Assembly: GCF_040496035.1 (NCBI RefSeq)
Contig: NZ_JBEPJZ010000002.1
Span: 558,001 to 622,000, forward strand
Direction: 5' to 3'
DNA: 64,000 nt
DNA from: Agromyces sp. SYSU T00194
GTDB taxonomy: Bacteria; Actinomycetota; Actinomycetes; Actinomycetales; Microbacteriaceae
Under the pieces are notes generated by a model. The model was given only the letters and a program-made list of their open reading frames with translations, did not search any database and was not told the origin of the DNA. Below are positions 27,389 to 34,873 of this stretch, in pieces. A program made the translations under genes and the position numbers. Each line of letters starts with the position of its first letter. Positions within the stretch are counted from its first letter, which is position 1.

Positions 27389-27880
27389 ATGCCTTCCTCC
27401 CCCTCGAGGCCCGCCGCGGCCCTCGTCGCCGCGCTGCTCGGGCTCCCCCTCGCCCTCGCCCTCGCGGGGTGCACCCGCACCGTCGCGCTGGAGCCCGCGG
27501 ACGACGCGATCGACACCGGATGCGCCGACATCGTCGTGCGCCTGCCCGACGAGGTGGCGGGCCAGCCGCAGCGCCCGACCGACGCGCAGGGAACCGGCGC
27601 CTGGGGCGACCCCGCCGCGGTGCTGCTGCGCTGCGGGGTGGAGCCGCCCGCTCCGACGACGCTCGAGTGCGTCGACGTCAACGGCGTCGACTGGATCATC
27701 GACGACGCCGACGCGCCGCGCTACGTGTTCACCACCTACGGGCGGGTCCCGGCGACCGAGGTGATCGTCGACTCCGACCTCGCGTCGGGCACGTCGGCGC
27801 TGACCGACCTGGCGCTGGCGGTCTCGTCCGTGCCGGCCGAGCGCGCATGCGTCGGGGCGGACGAACTGCTCGACGAGTGA
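27389..27880 (+). CDS. DUF3515 family lipoprotein
   Basis: A 163-residue predicted lipoprotein. The signal peptide has a hydrophobic core (AALVAALLGLPLALALAGC) whose Cys27 fits a lipobox (LALAGC), so the mature protein should be lipid-anchored on the outer face of the membrane. The mature part matches the actinobacterial DUF3515 family (CADIVVRLPDEVAGQ, PAAVLLRCGVEPP, YGRVPATEVIVD), function unknown, with paired cysteines. It is often found beside ddl and thiL in actinobacteria, as here, which suggests a cell-wall-related role by context only. Confidence 0.85.
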   Translation: MPSSPSRPAAALVAALLGLPLALALAGCTRTVALEPADDAIDTGCADIVVRLPDEVAGQPQRPTDAQGTGAWGDPAAVLLRCGVEPPAPTTLECVDVNGVDWIIDDADAPRYVFTTYGRVPATEVIVDSDLASGTSALTDLALAVSSVPAERACVGADELLDE

Positions 27881-27890
27881 CCCGCGCCGC

Positions 27891-28322
27891 TCAGATCGTG
27901 TAGTCGGGCTCCGGCTCGGCGCCGAAGCGCACCCGGCGCCCCGTGAGCTCGTCGATCTCGATGCGCACGAAGTTGCGCTTGACGGTCGCGATCCACGGCG
28001 TGAGCGGTTCCTGCTCCGCCGCGGCGATCTCGTCCTCGTGCTCGAGCGTGCGGGCGTTGCCCTTCGCGACCACGCTCCACCCCTCGTGCTCGCTGCGATC
28101 GTCGATCTCGAAGGCGACCCGGTGGTTGACCGTCACCCCGAACAGCTTCGTGCCCTCGGCGGTGCGGATCAGGATGCCGCCGTCGGCGGCGGCGTAGTTC
28201 ACCGGGAAGATCTCGGGCTGGTCGGCGATCGACACCGCCAATCGCCCGAGTTCGTTCTCGACCAGGAGCGCCCAGCACTCCTCGGCGCTCAGTTCGACGA
28301 TCGGTCCTCCGTTGTCGGCCAT
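27891..28322 (-). CDS. Pyridoxamine 5'-phosphate oxidase-fold flavin-binding protein
   Basis: A 143-residue split-barrel protein of the PNPOx-like family. It opens with ELSAEECWALLVENELGRLAVS and continues FPVNYAAADGGILIRTAEGTKL, the pattern of actinobacterial F420- or FMN-binding proteins of the DosR-regulon type (nitroreductase/PNPOx-like). The reaction is not predictable. It is convergent with the DUF3515 gene (10 bp apart). A CAAGAT hexamer ends 6 nt before ATG 28322 and could be its own -10 box. Confidence 0.8.
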   Translation of the reverse strand: MADNGGPIVELSAEECWALLVENELGRLAVSIADQPEIFPVNYAAADGGILIRTAEGTKLFGVTVNHRVAFEIDDRSEHEGWSVVAKGNARTLEHEDEIAAAEQEPLTPWIATVKRNFVRIEIDELTGRRVRFGAEPEPDYTI

Positions 28323-28382
28323 ACCCCAATCTTGGCACGCGGGGCAGGGCGGGTCGAGTGACCTCCGGCATGTCCTGCGGGG

Positions 28383-29474
28383 CTAGCGCGGACCGCGCTC
28401 CGCACCGGTCTCGATGAGCTCCGTGATCAGCTCGGGGTAGGTCATGCCGGTGTGCTGCCAGCAGGTCGGGAACATCGAGATCGGCGTGAAGCCGGGCATC
28501 GTGTTCACCTCGTTGACGACGTACCCCTCGCCGGTCAGGAACACGTCGACGCGCGCGAGCCCCTCGCCGCCGATCGCCGCGAACGCGCGCTGCGCCACGC
28601 GCTGCAGCTCGTCGGACTCCCCCTCGCCGAGATCGGCGGGACAGACCAGGTCGATGCCCGGCGCGTCCAGGTACTTCGCCTCGAAGTCGTAGAACTCGCG
28701 GCCGGTGACGACGATCTCGCCCGCGACGCTCACGCGCGCCGGCTGCCCGTCGCGGCCCTCGAGCACGCCGCACTCGATCTCGCGGCCGGTCATCGCCTCC
28801 TCGACCAGCACGGTGCGGTCTTCCGCGAACGCCACGTCGAGCGCCGCGTCGAGCGCGGACCAGTCGGAGACCTTCGTCACGCCCACCGACGAGCCGGCAC
28901 GCGCGGGCTTGACGAAGGCCGGGAGCCCGAGCGCGCGGATGCGCCGCTCCCACAGTCCGCGATCGGCCGCGAGAGCGGCGCGGGTCACGGTCACCCACGG
29001 CGCCACCGGGATGCCGGCGCCCTCGAGCACGGTCTTCGCGACGTGCTTGTCCATGGCGATGGCCGACGCGAGCACGCCGTTGCCCACGTACGGCACACCG
29101 CACAGCTCGAGCAGGCCCTGCACGGTGCCGTCCTCGCCGAACCGCCCATGCAGGATCGGGAATACGACGTCGACCTCGCCGAGCGAACGCTCGCCGGAGG
29201 CATCCGTCACCCGCAGTTCGCGCGACGACGTGCTCTCGGGCCAACGCACCCGGGTGCCGTTGTCGACCACCTCGGGCAGGTGGGCGGGGTCGAGGGCGAA
29301 CCGGTCGGGATCGTCGGCCTCCAGCACGAACGCGCCGTCCCGCGTGATCCCCACCGGGATCACGTCGTAGCGGTCACGATCGATCGCCCGGAGCACGCCT
29401 CCCGCCGTCGCGCAGCTGATCGAGTGCTCGCTGGAACGTCCTCCGAAGAGCACCGCCACCCTGCGCCTGTCCAT
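28383..29474 (-). CDS. ddl: D-alanine-D-alanine ligase
   Basis: ATP-grasp ligase that makes the D-Ala-D-Ala dipeptide for peptidoglycan precursors. The 363-residue protein starts MDRRRVAVLFGGRSSEHSIS, has LHGRFGEDGTVQG, the ATP-grasp lysine region PAFVKPARAGSSVGV and the metal site FLTGEGYVVNEVNTMPGFTPISM. AAAGGAAC precedes ATG 29474. Its first 101 bp overlap the end of gpsA in another frame, an unusually deep overlap. It closes the leuC-leuD-murA-plsC-gpsA-ddl run. Confidence 0.96.
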   Translation of the reverse strand: MDRRRVAVLFGGRSSEHSISCATAGGVLRAIDRDRYDVIPVGITRDGAFVLEADDPDRFALDPAHLPEVVDNGTRVRWPESTSSRELRVTDASGERSLGEVDVVFPILHGRFGEDGTVQGLLELCGVPYVGNGVLASAIAMDKHVAKTVLEGAGIPVAPWVTVTRAALAADRGLWERRIRALGLPAFVKPARAGSSVGVTKVSDWSALDAALDVAFAEDRTVLVEEAMTGREIECGVLEGRDGQPARVSVAGEIVVTGREFYDFEAKYLDAPGIDLVCPADLGEGESDELQRVAQRAFAAIGGEGLARVDVFLTGEGYVVNEVNTMPGFTPISMFPTCWQHTGMTYPELITELIETGAERGPR

Positions 29475-30516
29475 GCGTGTTCCTTTCGCCCTTCGGGTCG
29501 TCGTCGGGGTCGGTCGTCAGGTGCGGCGCGATGTCCTTGGGCTCGAGTTCGCCCGCGAGCACCTGGCGCACCTGCTCGACGATGGGCATCTCCACGCCGC
29601 GCGCCGCCGCCAGTTCGAGCACCGGCCCGACCGAGGCGAGACCCTCCGTGGTCTGCTGCATCTGCTTGACCACGTCGGCGAGCCGATACCCCTGACCGAG
29701 GAGCCTACCGGCCGTATTGTTACGGGAAAGTGGCGACTGACAGGTCGCGATGAGGTCGCCCAGTCCCGCGAGGCCCGACAGCGTCTCCGCCTGGGCACCG
29801 GATGCCACGGCGAAGTCGGTCATCTCGACCAGCCCGCGCGTGATGATCGAGGCCTTCGTGTTCTCGCCGTAGCCGACGCCGTCGACGATGCCGATCGCCA
29901 CGGCGATGAGGTTCTTCAGCACGCCGCCGAACTCGGTGCCGATCACGTCGGTGTTCACGAACGAGCGGAAGTAGCGGTTGCTCGCGATGCGGGCGACCGC
30001 CTGCGCGGTCTCCAGGCTCGCCGAGGAGACGACGGCGGCGGTCGGCTGCTCCTTCGCGATCTCGAGCGCGAGGTTCGGCCCGGAGATGACGGCGATCTGC
30101 TCCGGGGGCAGTCGCAGCACGTCGGCGACGACCTCGCTCATGCGCAGGCCGGTGGTCTTCTCGACGCCCTTCATGAGCGACACCACGGTGGCGCGCGAGC
30201 CGAGGTGGGGCTGGGCGGCGACGAGGTTCTCGCGCAGCGCCTGGCTTGGCACCGACACGAACACGTGCTCGGCGCCCGCGAGCGCGAGGTCGAGGCGCGA
30301 CGTCGCGCGCAGCGAGTTCGGCAGCTCGACGCCGGGCAGGTAGGCGGAGTTGCGGTGCTCGTCCTGGATCTCCTTCGCGAGCTCGGGGCGACGGGCCCAG
30401 AGCATCACGTCGGCCCCGCCGTCGGCGAGGATCTTGGCGAAGGTCGTGCCCCAGTTCCCCGCGCCGAGCACGGCGACGCGGGTGCGGTGGCGGAAGGCGC
30501 GTCGGTCCCTAGCCAT
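29374..30516 (-). CDS. gpsA: Glycerol-3-phosphate dehydrogenase [NAD(P)+]
   Basis: Reduces dihydroxyacetone phosphate to sn-glycerol-3-phosphate for phospholipid synthesis. The 380-residue product has the Rossmann motif VAVLGAGNWGTTFAKIL (about 14-30), SGPNLALEI and the catalytic region GTEFGGVLKNLIAVAIGI with its Lys. The core ends near PHLTTDPDDDP. A further ~35 basic residues are encoded inside the start of ddl, making the protein longer than usual. It overlaps plsC by 8 nt, giving a lipid pair plsC-gpsA. Confidence 0.95.
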   Translation of the reverse strand: MARDRRAFRHRTRVAVLGAGNWGTTFAKILADGGADVMLWARRPELAKEIQDEHRNSAYLPGVELPNSLRATSRLDLALAGAEHVFVSVPSQALRENLVAAQPHLGSRATVVSLMKGVEKTTGLRMSEVVADVLRLPPEQIAVISGPNLALEIAKEQPTAAVVSSASLETAQAVARIASNRYFRSFVNTDVIGTEFGGVLKNLIAVAIGIVDGVGYGENTKASIITRGLVEMTDFAVASGAQAETLSGLAGLGDLIATCQSPLSRNNTAGRLLGQGYRLADVVKQMQQTTEGLASVGPVLELAAARGVEMPIVEQVRQVLAGELEPKDIAPHLTTDPDDDPKGERNTHGQAQGGGALRRTFQRALDQLRDGGRRAPGDRS

Positions 30517-31282
30517 CGAAGCGCCCCGTCTCGTTCTGGCGGTGCGCGGCCGGGTCCCAGCGCGCGACCGGCGCGGGCTCGCCGCGCAGGCCGGCGAGCA
30601 GTTCGGCGATCTCGTCCATCACGACGGCGGTCGCCGCGGTGAGCGTCGCCTGGTCGAGCGGGCCCTCGGCGTAGGCGGACAGGTCGAGCGGCTTCCCGAC
30701 GGCGACGTGGATCGTCTTGCGCGGGAACGGGTGCAGCCGCTTGCCGTATCGCGGCATGAGCTCCTGCGTGCCCCAGTGGGCGACGGGGATCAGCGGGATG
30801 CCGCGCTCGAGCGCGAGGCGCACCGCGCCGGTCTTGCCGCGCATCGGCCAGAGGTCGGGATCGCGCGTGAGGGAGCCCTCGGGGTAGACGATGACCATGC
30901 GGCCCTTGTCGACCAGGTCCTGGGCGGCGCGCAGCGCGGCATGGCTGCGGGAGCCCGCGCGCTCGACGGGGATCTGGCCGCTGGTGCGGAGGAACCAGCC
31001 GACCACGGGCACCGTGAACAGCGACGCCTTCGCGAGGAAGCGCGGCAGCCGCCCGAGGTGCCAGGTGGCGACGCCCATGACGACCGGGTCGATCTCGCTG
31101 TAGTGGTTCGGCGCGAGCACGAACGCGCCCTGGGCCGGCAGCTTCTCGCCGTGGAAGCGGAGCCGCATCATCGCCGACATCGGCGGGAGGAGGAGCCCGG
31201 CGAGCAGCCAGAAGAACGAGGGCCTGCTGCGCTCCGAACGCTCGTTCGCACCGGAGTCGGGGGTCGACGCTTGCTGTTGCAC
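30509..31282 (-). CDS. plsC: 1-acyl-sn-glycerol-3-phosphate acyltransferase
   Basis: Acylates lysophosphatidic acid to phosphatidic acid at the inner face of the membrane. The 257-residue protein has a hydrophobic N-terminal segment (FFWLLAGLLLPPMSAMM), the acyltransferase motif NHYSEIDPVV (an H-x4-D box), GQIPVERAGS, VIVYPEGSLTRD and IPVAHWGTQELM, the four standard blocks. The start is taken as GTG 31282 (VQQQASTPDSG), 46 nt after murA. It overlaps gpsA by 8 nt, so glycerol-3-phosphate synthesis and use are coupled. Confidence 0.92.
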   Translation of the reverse strand: MQQQASTPDSGANERSERSRPSFFWLLAGLLLPPMSAMMRLRFHGEKLPAQGAFVLAPNHYSEIDPVVMGVATWHLGRLPRFLAKASLFTVPVVGWFLRTSGQIPVERAGSRSHAALRAAQDLVDKGRMVIVYPEGSLTRDPDLWPMRGKTGAVRLALERGIPLIPVAHWGTQELMPRYGKRLHPFPRKTIHVAVGKPLDLSAYAEGPLDQATLTAATAVVMDEIAELLAGLRGEPAPVARWDPAAHRQNETGRFDG

Positions 31283-31328
31283 CGACCCATTATCCCTGAC
31301 GGTGCATGCCGGCCCCCGCACCCGGTGG

Positions 31329-32699
31329 CTAGGCGAGCAGGCGGAAGTCCGCGCCGAGCTGGCGCAGCTTGCCGATGAAGTCCTCGTACCCGCGGGAGAT
31401 GATGCCCACGTTGCTGACCGTCGACCGGCCCTCGGCGCTCAGCGCGGCGATGAGGTGGCTGAACCCGCCGCGCAGGTCGGGCACCTCGATGTCGGCGCCG
31501 CGCAGGTGCGAGGGGCCGGAGATGACCGCCGAGTGCTTGAAGTTGCGCTGGCCGAAGCGGCAGCGCAGGCCGCCGAGGCACTCCTTGTGCACCTCGATGG
31601 ACGCGCCCATCTCGACGAGCGCGTCGACGAAGCCGAAACGCTGCTCGTAGACGGTCTCGTGCACGATCGAGACGCCGTTGGCCTTCGTCAGGGCGACCAC
31701 CAGCGGCTGCTGCCAGTCGGTCATGAAGCCCGGGTGCACGTCGGTCTCGATGATCGCCGGCTTCAGCTCGCCGCCGGGGTGGTAGAACCGGATCGCGTCG
31801 TCCTGGATCTCGAATGCGCCGCCGACCTTGCGGAAGACGTTGAGGAACGTGAGCATCTCCGACTGGTGGGCGCCGCCGACGACGATGTCGCCGTCGGTCG
31901 CGAGCGCGGCCGCGGCCCAGCTCGCCGCCTCGTTGCGGTCGAAGAGGGCGCGGTGGGTGTACCCGTCGAGCCGCTCGACCCCCTCGATGCGGATGACCCG
32001 GTCGGTGTCGACCGAGATGATCGCGCCCATCTTCTGGAGGATGTTGATGAGATCCATGATCTCGGGCTCGATCGCCGCACCGGAGAGCTCGGTGATGCCG
32101 TCTGCGCGCACGGCCGTCAGTAGCACCTGCTCGGTCGCGCCCACGCTCGGGTACGGCAGCGACACCTTGGCGCCGCGCAGCCCGTCGGGCGCCGACATGC
32201 GGATGCCGCTCGGGAGCTTCTCGACGAGCGCACCGAAGTTGCGCAGCACCTCGAGGTGGTAGTCGATCGGACGGTCGCCGATGCGGCAGCCGCCGAGGTC
32301 GGGGATGAACGCCTCGCCGAGGCGGTGCAGCAGCGGTCCGCAGAAGAGGATCGGGATGCGGCTGGAGCCGGCGTGCGCGTCGATGTCGGCGAAGTGCGCC
32401 GACTCGACGTCGGCCGGGTCGAGCAGCAGCCCGTCGCCGTCCTCCGCCTCGCGCACGCGCACGCCGTGGACCTCGAGGAGGCCGCGCACGATGCGCACGT
32501 CGGAGATGTCGGGCACGTTCCGCAGCAGGCTCGGCGTGTCGCCGAGGATGGCCGCGACCATCGCCTTGGTGACGAGGTTCTTGGCGCCCTTCAGCTCGAT
32601 GCGCCCGCGGAGCGGCTTGCCCCCGTCGATCTCGATCCGGTCGCCGGTGAGCCCGACGGCCGTGCCATGCTGCTTCGCGTCGTCCACGAGTGTGTTCAC
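31329..32699 (-). CDS. murA: UDP-N-acetylglucosamine 1-carboxyvinyltransferase
   Basis: First committed step of peptidoglycan synthesis: adds enolpyruvate from PEP to UDP-GlcNAc. The 456-residue protein has the EPSP-synthase-like fold with [17 protein letters not shown] (the Lys-Asn pair that contacts substrate). In the loop that normally carries the fosfomycin-reactive Cys, the sequence reads [26 protein letters not shown], so I could not assign that residue with certainty. I chose GTG 32699, which overlaps the leuD stop as GTGA and has AGGA 5 nt upstream; ATG 32750 upstream would extend the protein by 17 residues inside leuD. Confidence 0.93.
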   Translation of the reverse strand: MNTLVDDAKQHGTAVGLTGDRIEIDGGKPLRGRIELKGAKNLVTKAMVAAILGDTPSLLRNVPDISDVRIVRGLLEVHGVRVREAEDGDGLLLDPADVESAHFADIDAHAGSSRIPILFCGPLLHRLGEAFIPDLGGCRIGDRPIDYHLEVLRNFGALVEKLPSGIRMSAPDGLRGAKVSLPYPSVGATEQVLLTAVRADGITELSGAAIEPEIMDLINILQKMGAIISVDTDRVIRIEGVERLDGYTHRALFDRNEAASWAAAALATDGDIVVGGAHQSEMLTFLNVFRKVGGAFEIQDDAIRFYHPGGELKPAIIETDVHPGFMTDWQQPLVVALTKANGVSIVHETVYEQRFGFVDALVEMGASIEVHKECLGGLRCRFGQRNFKHSAVISGPSHLRGADIEVPDLRGGFSHLIAALSAEGRSTVSNVGIISRGYEDFIGKLRQLGADFRLLA

Positions 32700-33316
32700 G
32701 GTGTTCCTGATCCTGCCGGCTCCCGAGCTGGGAGCGTCTTCGGCTTCCATGCCGGCCGAGTCTCCTCGAACCGGGCGATGGCCCCCTCGTCCCGAAGGGT
32801 CAACGAGATGTCGTCGAGCCCCTCGAGCAGTCGCCACCGAGTGTAGTCGTCGATGTCGAAGGGCACGGTGAGGTCGGCGACGCTCACCGTACGGGCAACG
32901 AGGTCGACCGTCACCGGTATTCCCGGCTCGGCCTCGATGGCCTCCCAGATGCGCTCGATGTCCTCGTACGCGACCTGCGCGGCGAGCAGCCCCTGCTTGC
33001 CCGAGTTGCCGCGGAAGATGTCGCCGAACCGCGACGAGATGACCACCTTGAACCCGTAGTCGCGCAGCGCCCAGACGGCGTGCTCGCGACTGGAGCCGGT
33101 GCCGAAGTCGGGCCCGGCGACCAGCACGCTGCCCTCCTTGTAGTGCGGGTGGTGCAGCACGAACTCGGGGTCCTTGCGCCACTCGGCGAAGAGCGCGTCG
33201 TGGAAGCCGGTCTTCGTGACCCGCTTCAGGTACACGGCGGGGATGATCTGGTCGGTGTCGACGTTGGAGCGCCGCAGCGGGACGCCGACGCCGATCACGG
33301 TGTCGAACTTCTCCAT
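32696..33316 (-). CDS. leuD: 3-isopropylmalate dehydratase small subunit
   Basis: With LeuC, isomerises 2-isopropylmalate to 3-isopropylmalate in leucine synthesis. The 206-residue subunit has [19 protein letters not shown] near the N-terminus and the substrate loop [17 protein letters not shown] (about residues 68-84), both diagnostic. It follows leuC by 3 nt and overlaps murA by 4 nt. The first hint of regulation is the leucine leader upstream of leuC. Confidence 0.96.
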   Translation of the reverse strand: MEKFDTVIGVGVPLRRSNVDTDQIIPAVYLKRVTKTGFHDALFAEWRKDPEFVLHHPHYKEGSVLVAGPDFGTGSSREHAVWALRDYGFKVVISSRFGDIFRGNSGKQGLLAAQVAYEDIERIWEAIEAEPGIPVTVDLVARTVSVADLTVPFDIDDYTRWRLLEGLDDISLTLRDEGAIARFEETRPAWKPKTLPAREPAGSGTP

Positions 33317-33319
33317 GGC

Positions 33320-34762
33320 CTAGGCCCCTTCCTGCTCGAGGTCCCACGGGCTCGAGAGCGTGCCGCGCACCGCCGTGGCGGCCGCGACGAGCGGCGAGAC
33401 GAGGTGGGTGCGCCCGCCCTTGCCCTGCCGGCCCTCGAAGTTGCGGTTGGAGGTGGACGCGCAGCGCTCCCCCGGCGCGAGCTGGTCGGGGTTCATGCCG
33501 AGGCACATCGAGCACCCCGCGAAGCGCCACTCCGCGCCGAAGTCGGTGAAGACCTTGTCGAGCCCCTCGGCCTCGGCCTCGAGCCGCACGCGGGCGGAGC
33601 CGGGCACGACCATGACGCGCACGCCGTCGGCCTTCGTTCGGCCCTGGATGATCGACGCGAAGGCGCGCAGGTCCTCGATGCGGCTGTTCGTGCACGAGCC
33701 CATGAACACCGCGTCGACCGCGATGTCCTTCAGCGGCGTGCCCGCCTCGAGGTCCATGTACTGCAGGGCGCGCTCGGCCGCGGCGCGGTCGTGCTGGTCG
33801 GCGATCGACGCCGGGTCGGGCACGCGATCGCTGAGCGACACGCCCTGGCCCGGGTTGGTGCCCCAGGTGACGAACGGCTCGAGCGCGTCCGCGTCGATGA
33901 ACACCTCGGCGTCGAACCGGGCGCCCTCGTCGGTCGGCAGGGTCTTCCAGTACTCGACCGCCGCGTCCCAGTCCTCGCCCCGCGGGGCGTGGGCGCGACC
34001 TTCGAGGTAGGCGAACGTCGTCTCGTCGGGGGCGACCATGCCGGCGCGCGCACCGGCCTCGATCGACATGTTGCAGATCGTCATGCGGCCGTCCATCGAC
34101 AGTGCGCGGATGGCACTGCCGCGGTACTCGAGCACGTAGCCCTGGCCGCCGCCGGTGCCGATCTTCGCGATGACGGCGAGGATGATGTCCTTGGCGGTCA
34201 CGCCCGGTCGCAGCGTGCCCTCGACGTTGATCGCCATCGTCTTGAACGGCTTGAGCGGCAGGGTCTGGGTCGCCAGCACGTGCTCGACCTCGCTCGTGCC
34301 GATGCCGAACGCCATGGCGCCGAACGCGCCGTGGGTCGAGGTGTGCGAGTCGCCGCAGACGACGGTGATGCCCGGCATGGTGAGGCCGAGCTGCGGACCC
34401 ACGACGTGCACGATGCCCTGCTCGACGTCGCCGAGCGAATGCAGGCGGATGCCGAACTCCTTCGCGTTCGTGCGCAGGGTCTCGATCTGGGTGCGGCTCG
34501 TGAGGTCGGCGATGGGCTTGTCGATCGCGAGCGTCGGGGTGTTGTGGTCCTCGGTCGCGATCGTGAGGTCGGGCCGGCGCACGGGGCGGCCGGCCATGCG
34601 GAGCCCGTCGAAGGCCTGCGGGCTGGTGACCTCGTGCACCAGGTGCAGGTCGATGTAGATCAGGTCGGGCGAGTCGCCCTCGCCCTGCTGCACCAGGTGC
34701 GCGGCCCAGACCTTCTCGGCCAGGGTGCGCGGGCGCGACTCGGTGGGGGGTGCTGCTGTCAT
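33320..34762 (-). CDS. leuC: 3-isopropylmalate dehydratase large subunit
   Basis: Iron-sulfur subunit of isopropylmalate isomerase. The 480-residue protein has [40 protein letters not shown] and the three [4Fe-4S] cysteines in [12 protein letters not shown] and [13 protein letters not shown]. It starts at ATG 34762. The 111-bp upstream region carries a short leader peptide with consecutive leucine codons and a 10-bp hairpin, indicating attenuation by leucine supply. Downstream leuD, murA, plsC, gpsA and ddl could share this transcript. Confidence 0.97.
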   Translation of the reverse strand: MTAAPPTESRPRTLAEKVWAAHLVQQGEGDSPDLIYIDLHLVHEVTSPQAFDGLRMAGRPVRRPDLTIATEDHNTPTLAIDKPIADLTSRTQIETLRTNAKEFGIRLHSLGDVEQGIVHVVGPQLGLTMPGITVVCGDSHTSTHGAFGAMAFGIGTSEVEHVLATQTLPLKPFKTMAINVEGTLRPGVTAKDIILAVIAKIGTGGGQGYVLEYRGSAIRALSMDGRMTICNMSIEAGARAGMVAPDETTFAYLEGRAHAPRGEDWDAAVEYWKTLPTDEGARFDAEVFIDADALEPFVTWGTNPGQGVSLSDRVPDPASIADQHDRAAAERALQYMDLEAGTPLKDIAVDAVFMGSCTNSRIEDLRAFASIIQGRTKADGVRVMVVPGSARVRLEAEAEGLDKVFTDFGAEWRFAGCSMCLGMNPDQLAPGERCASTSNRNFEGRQGKGGRTHLVSPLVAAATAVRGTLSSPWDLEQEGA

Positions 34763-34803
34763 GTTCGTCTTCCTCGATGGGGATGGTCAGCCGACGACGG
34801 ACT

Positions 34804-34842
34804 CCGCGACGGGGAAGGCCTTAGGACGAGGACCCGTCGCGG
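34804..34842 (-). terminator. Hairpin of the leuCD attenuator
   Basis: The arms CCGCGACGGG (34804-34813, plus strand) and CCCGTCGCGG (34833-34842) form a perfect 10-bp stem with a 19-nt loop in the leuC leader. The upstream arm lies inside the leader-peptide codons just after the leucine run, so a stalled ribosome would mask or free it. No long U-tract follows, so it may act on termination or on leuC translation. Inference from structure and position. Confidence 0.55.
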
Positions 34843-34871
34843 CAACGAAGGAGAAGCCGAACGTGCTGCAC
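34821..34871 (-). CDS. Leucine-codon leader peptide upstream of leuC
   Basis: A 16-residue frame: GTG then Q-H-V-R-L-L-L-R-C-R-D-G-S-S-S and TAA. The three consecutive leucines use CTT CTC CTT; CTT is very rare in this genome, where CTG and CTC dominate, which is the classic design of an attenuator sensing charged tRNA-Leu. An extended -10 box (TGCTAGCCT) ends 6 nt before GTG 34871, so it is probably translated leaderlessly; GTG 34874 is a second possible start. A hairpin arm overlaps its 3' half. leuC begins 58 nt after its stop. Confidence 0.6.
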   Translation of the reverse strand: MQHVRLLLRCRDGSSS

Positions 34872-34873
34872 CA

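Noticed and set aside
32700..32750. Upstream ATG extending MurA by 17 residues
   Set aside because: It would overlap leuD deeply and has no ribosome binding site, whereas GTG 32699 has one and a GTGA overlap.
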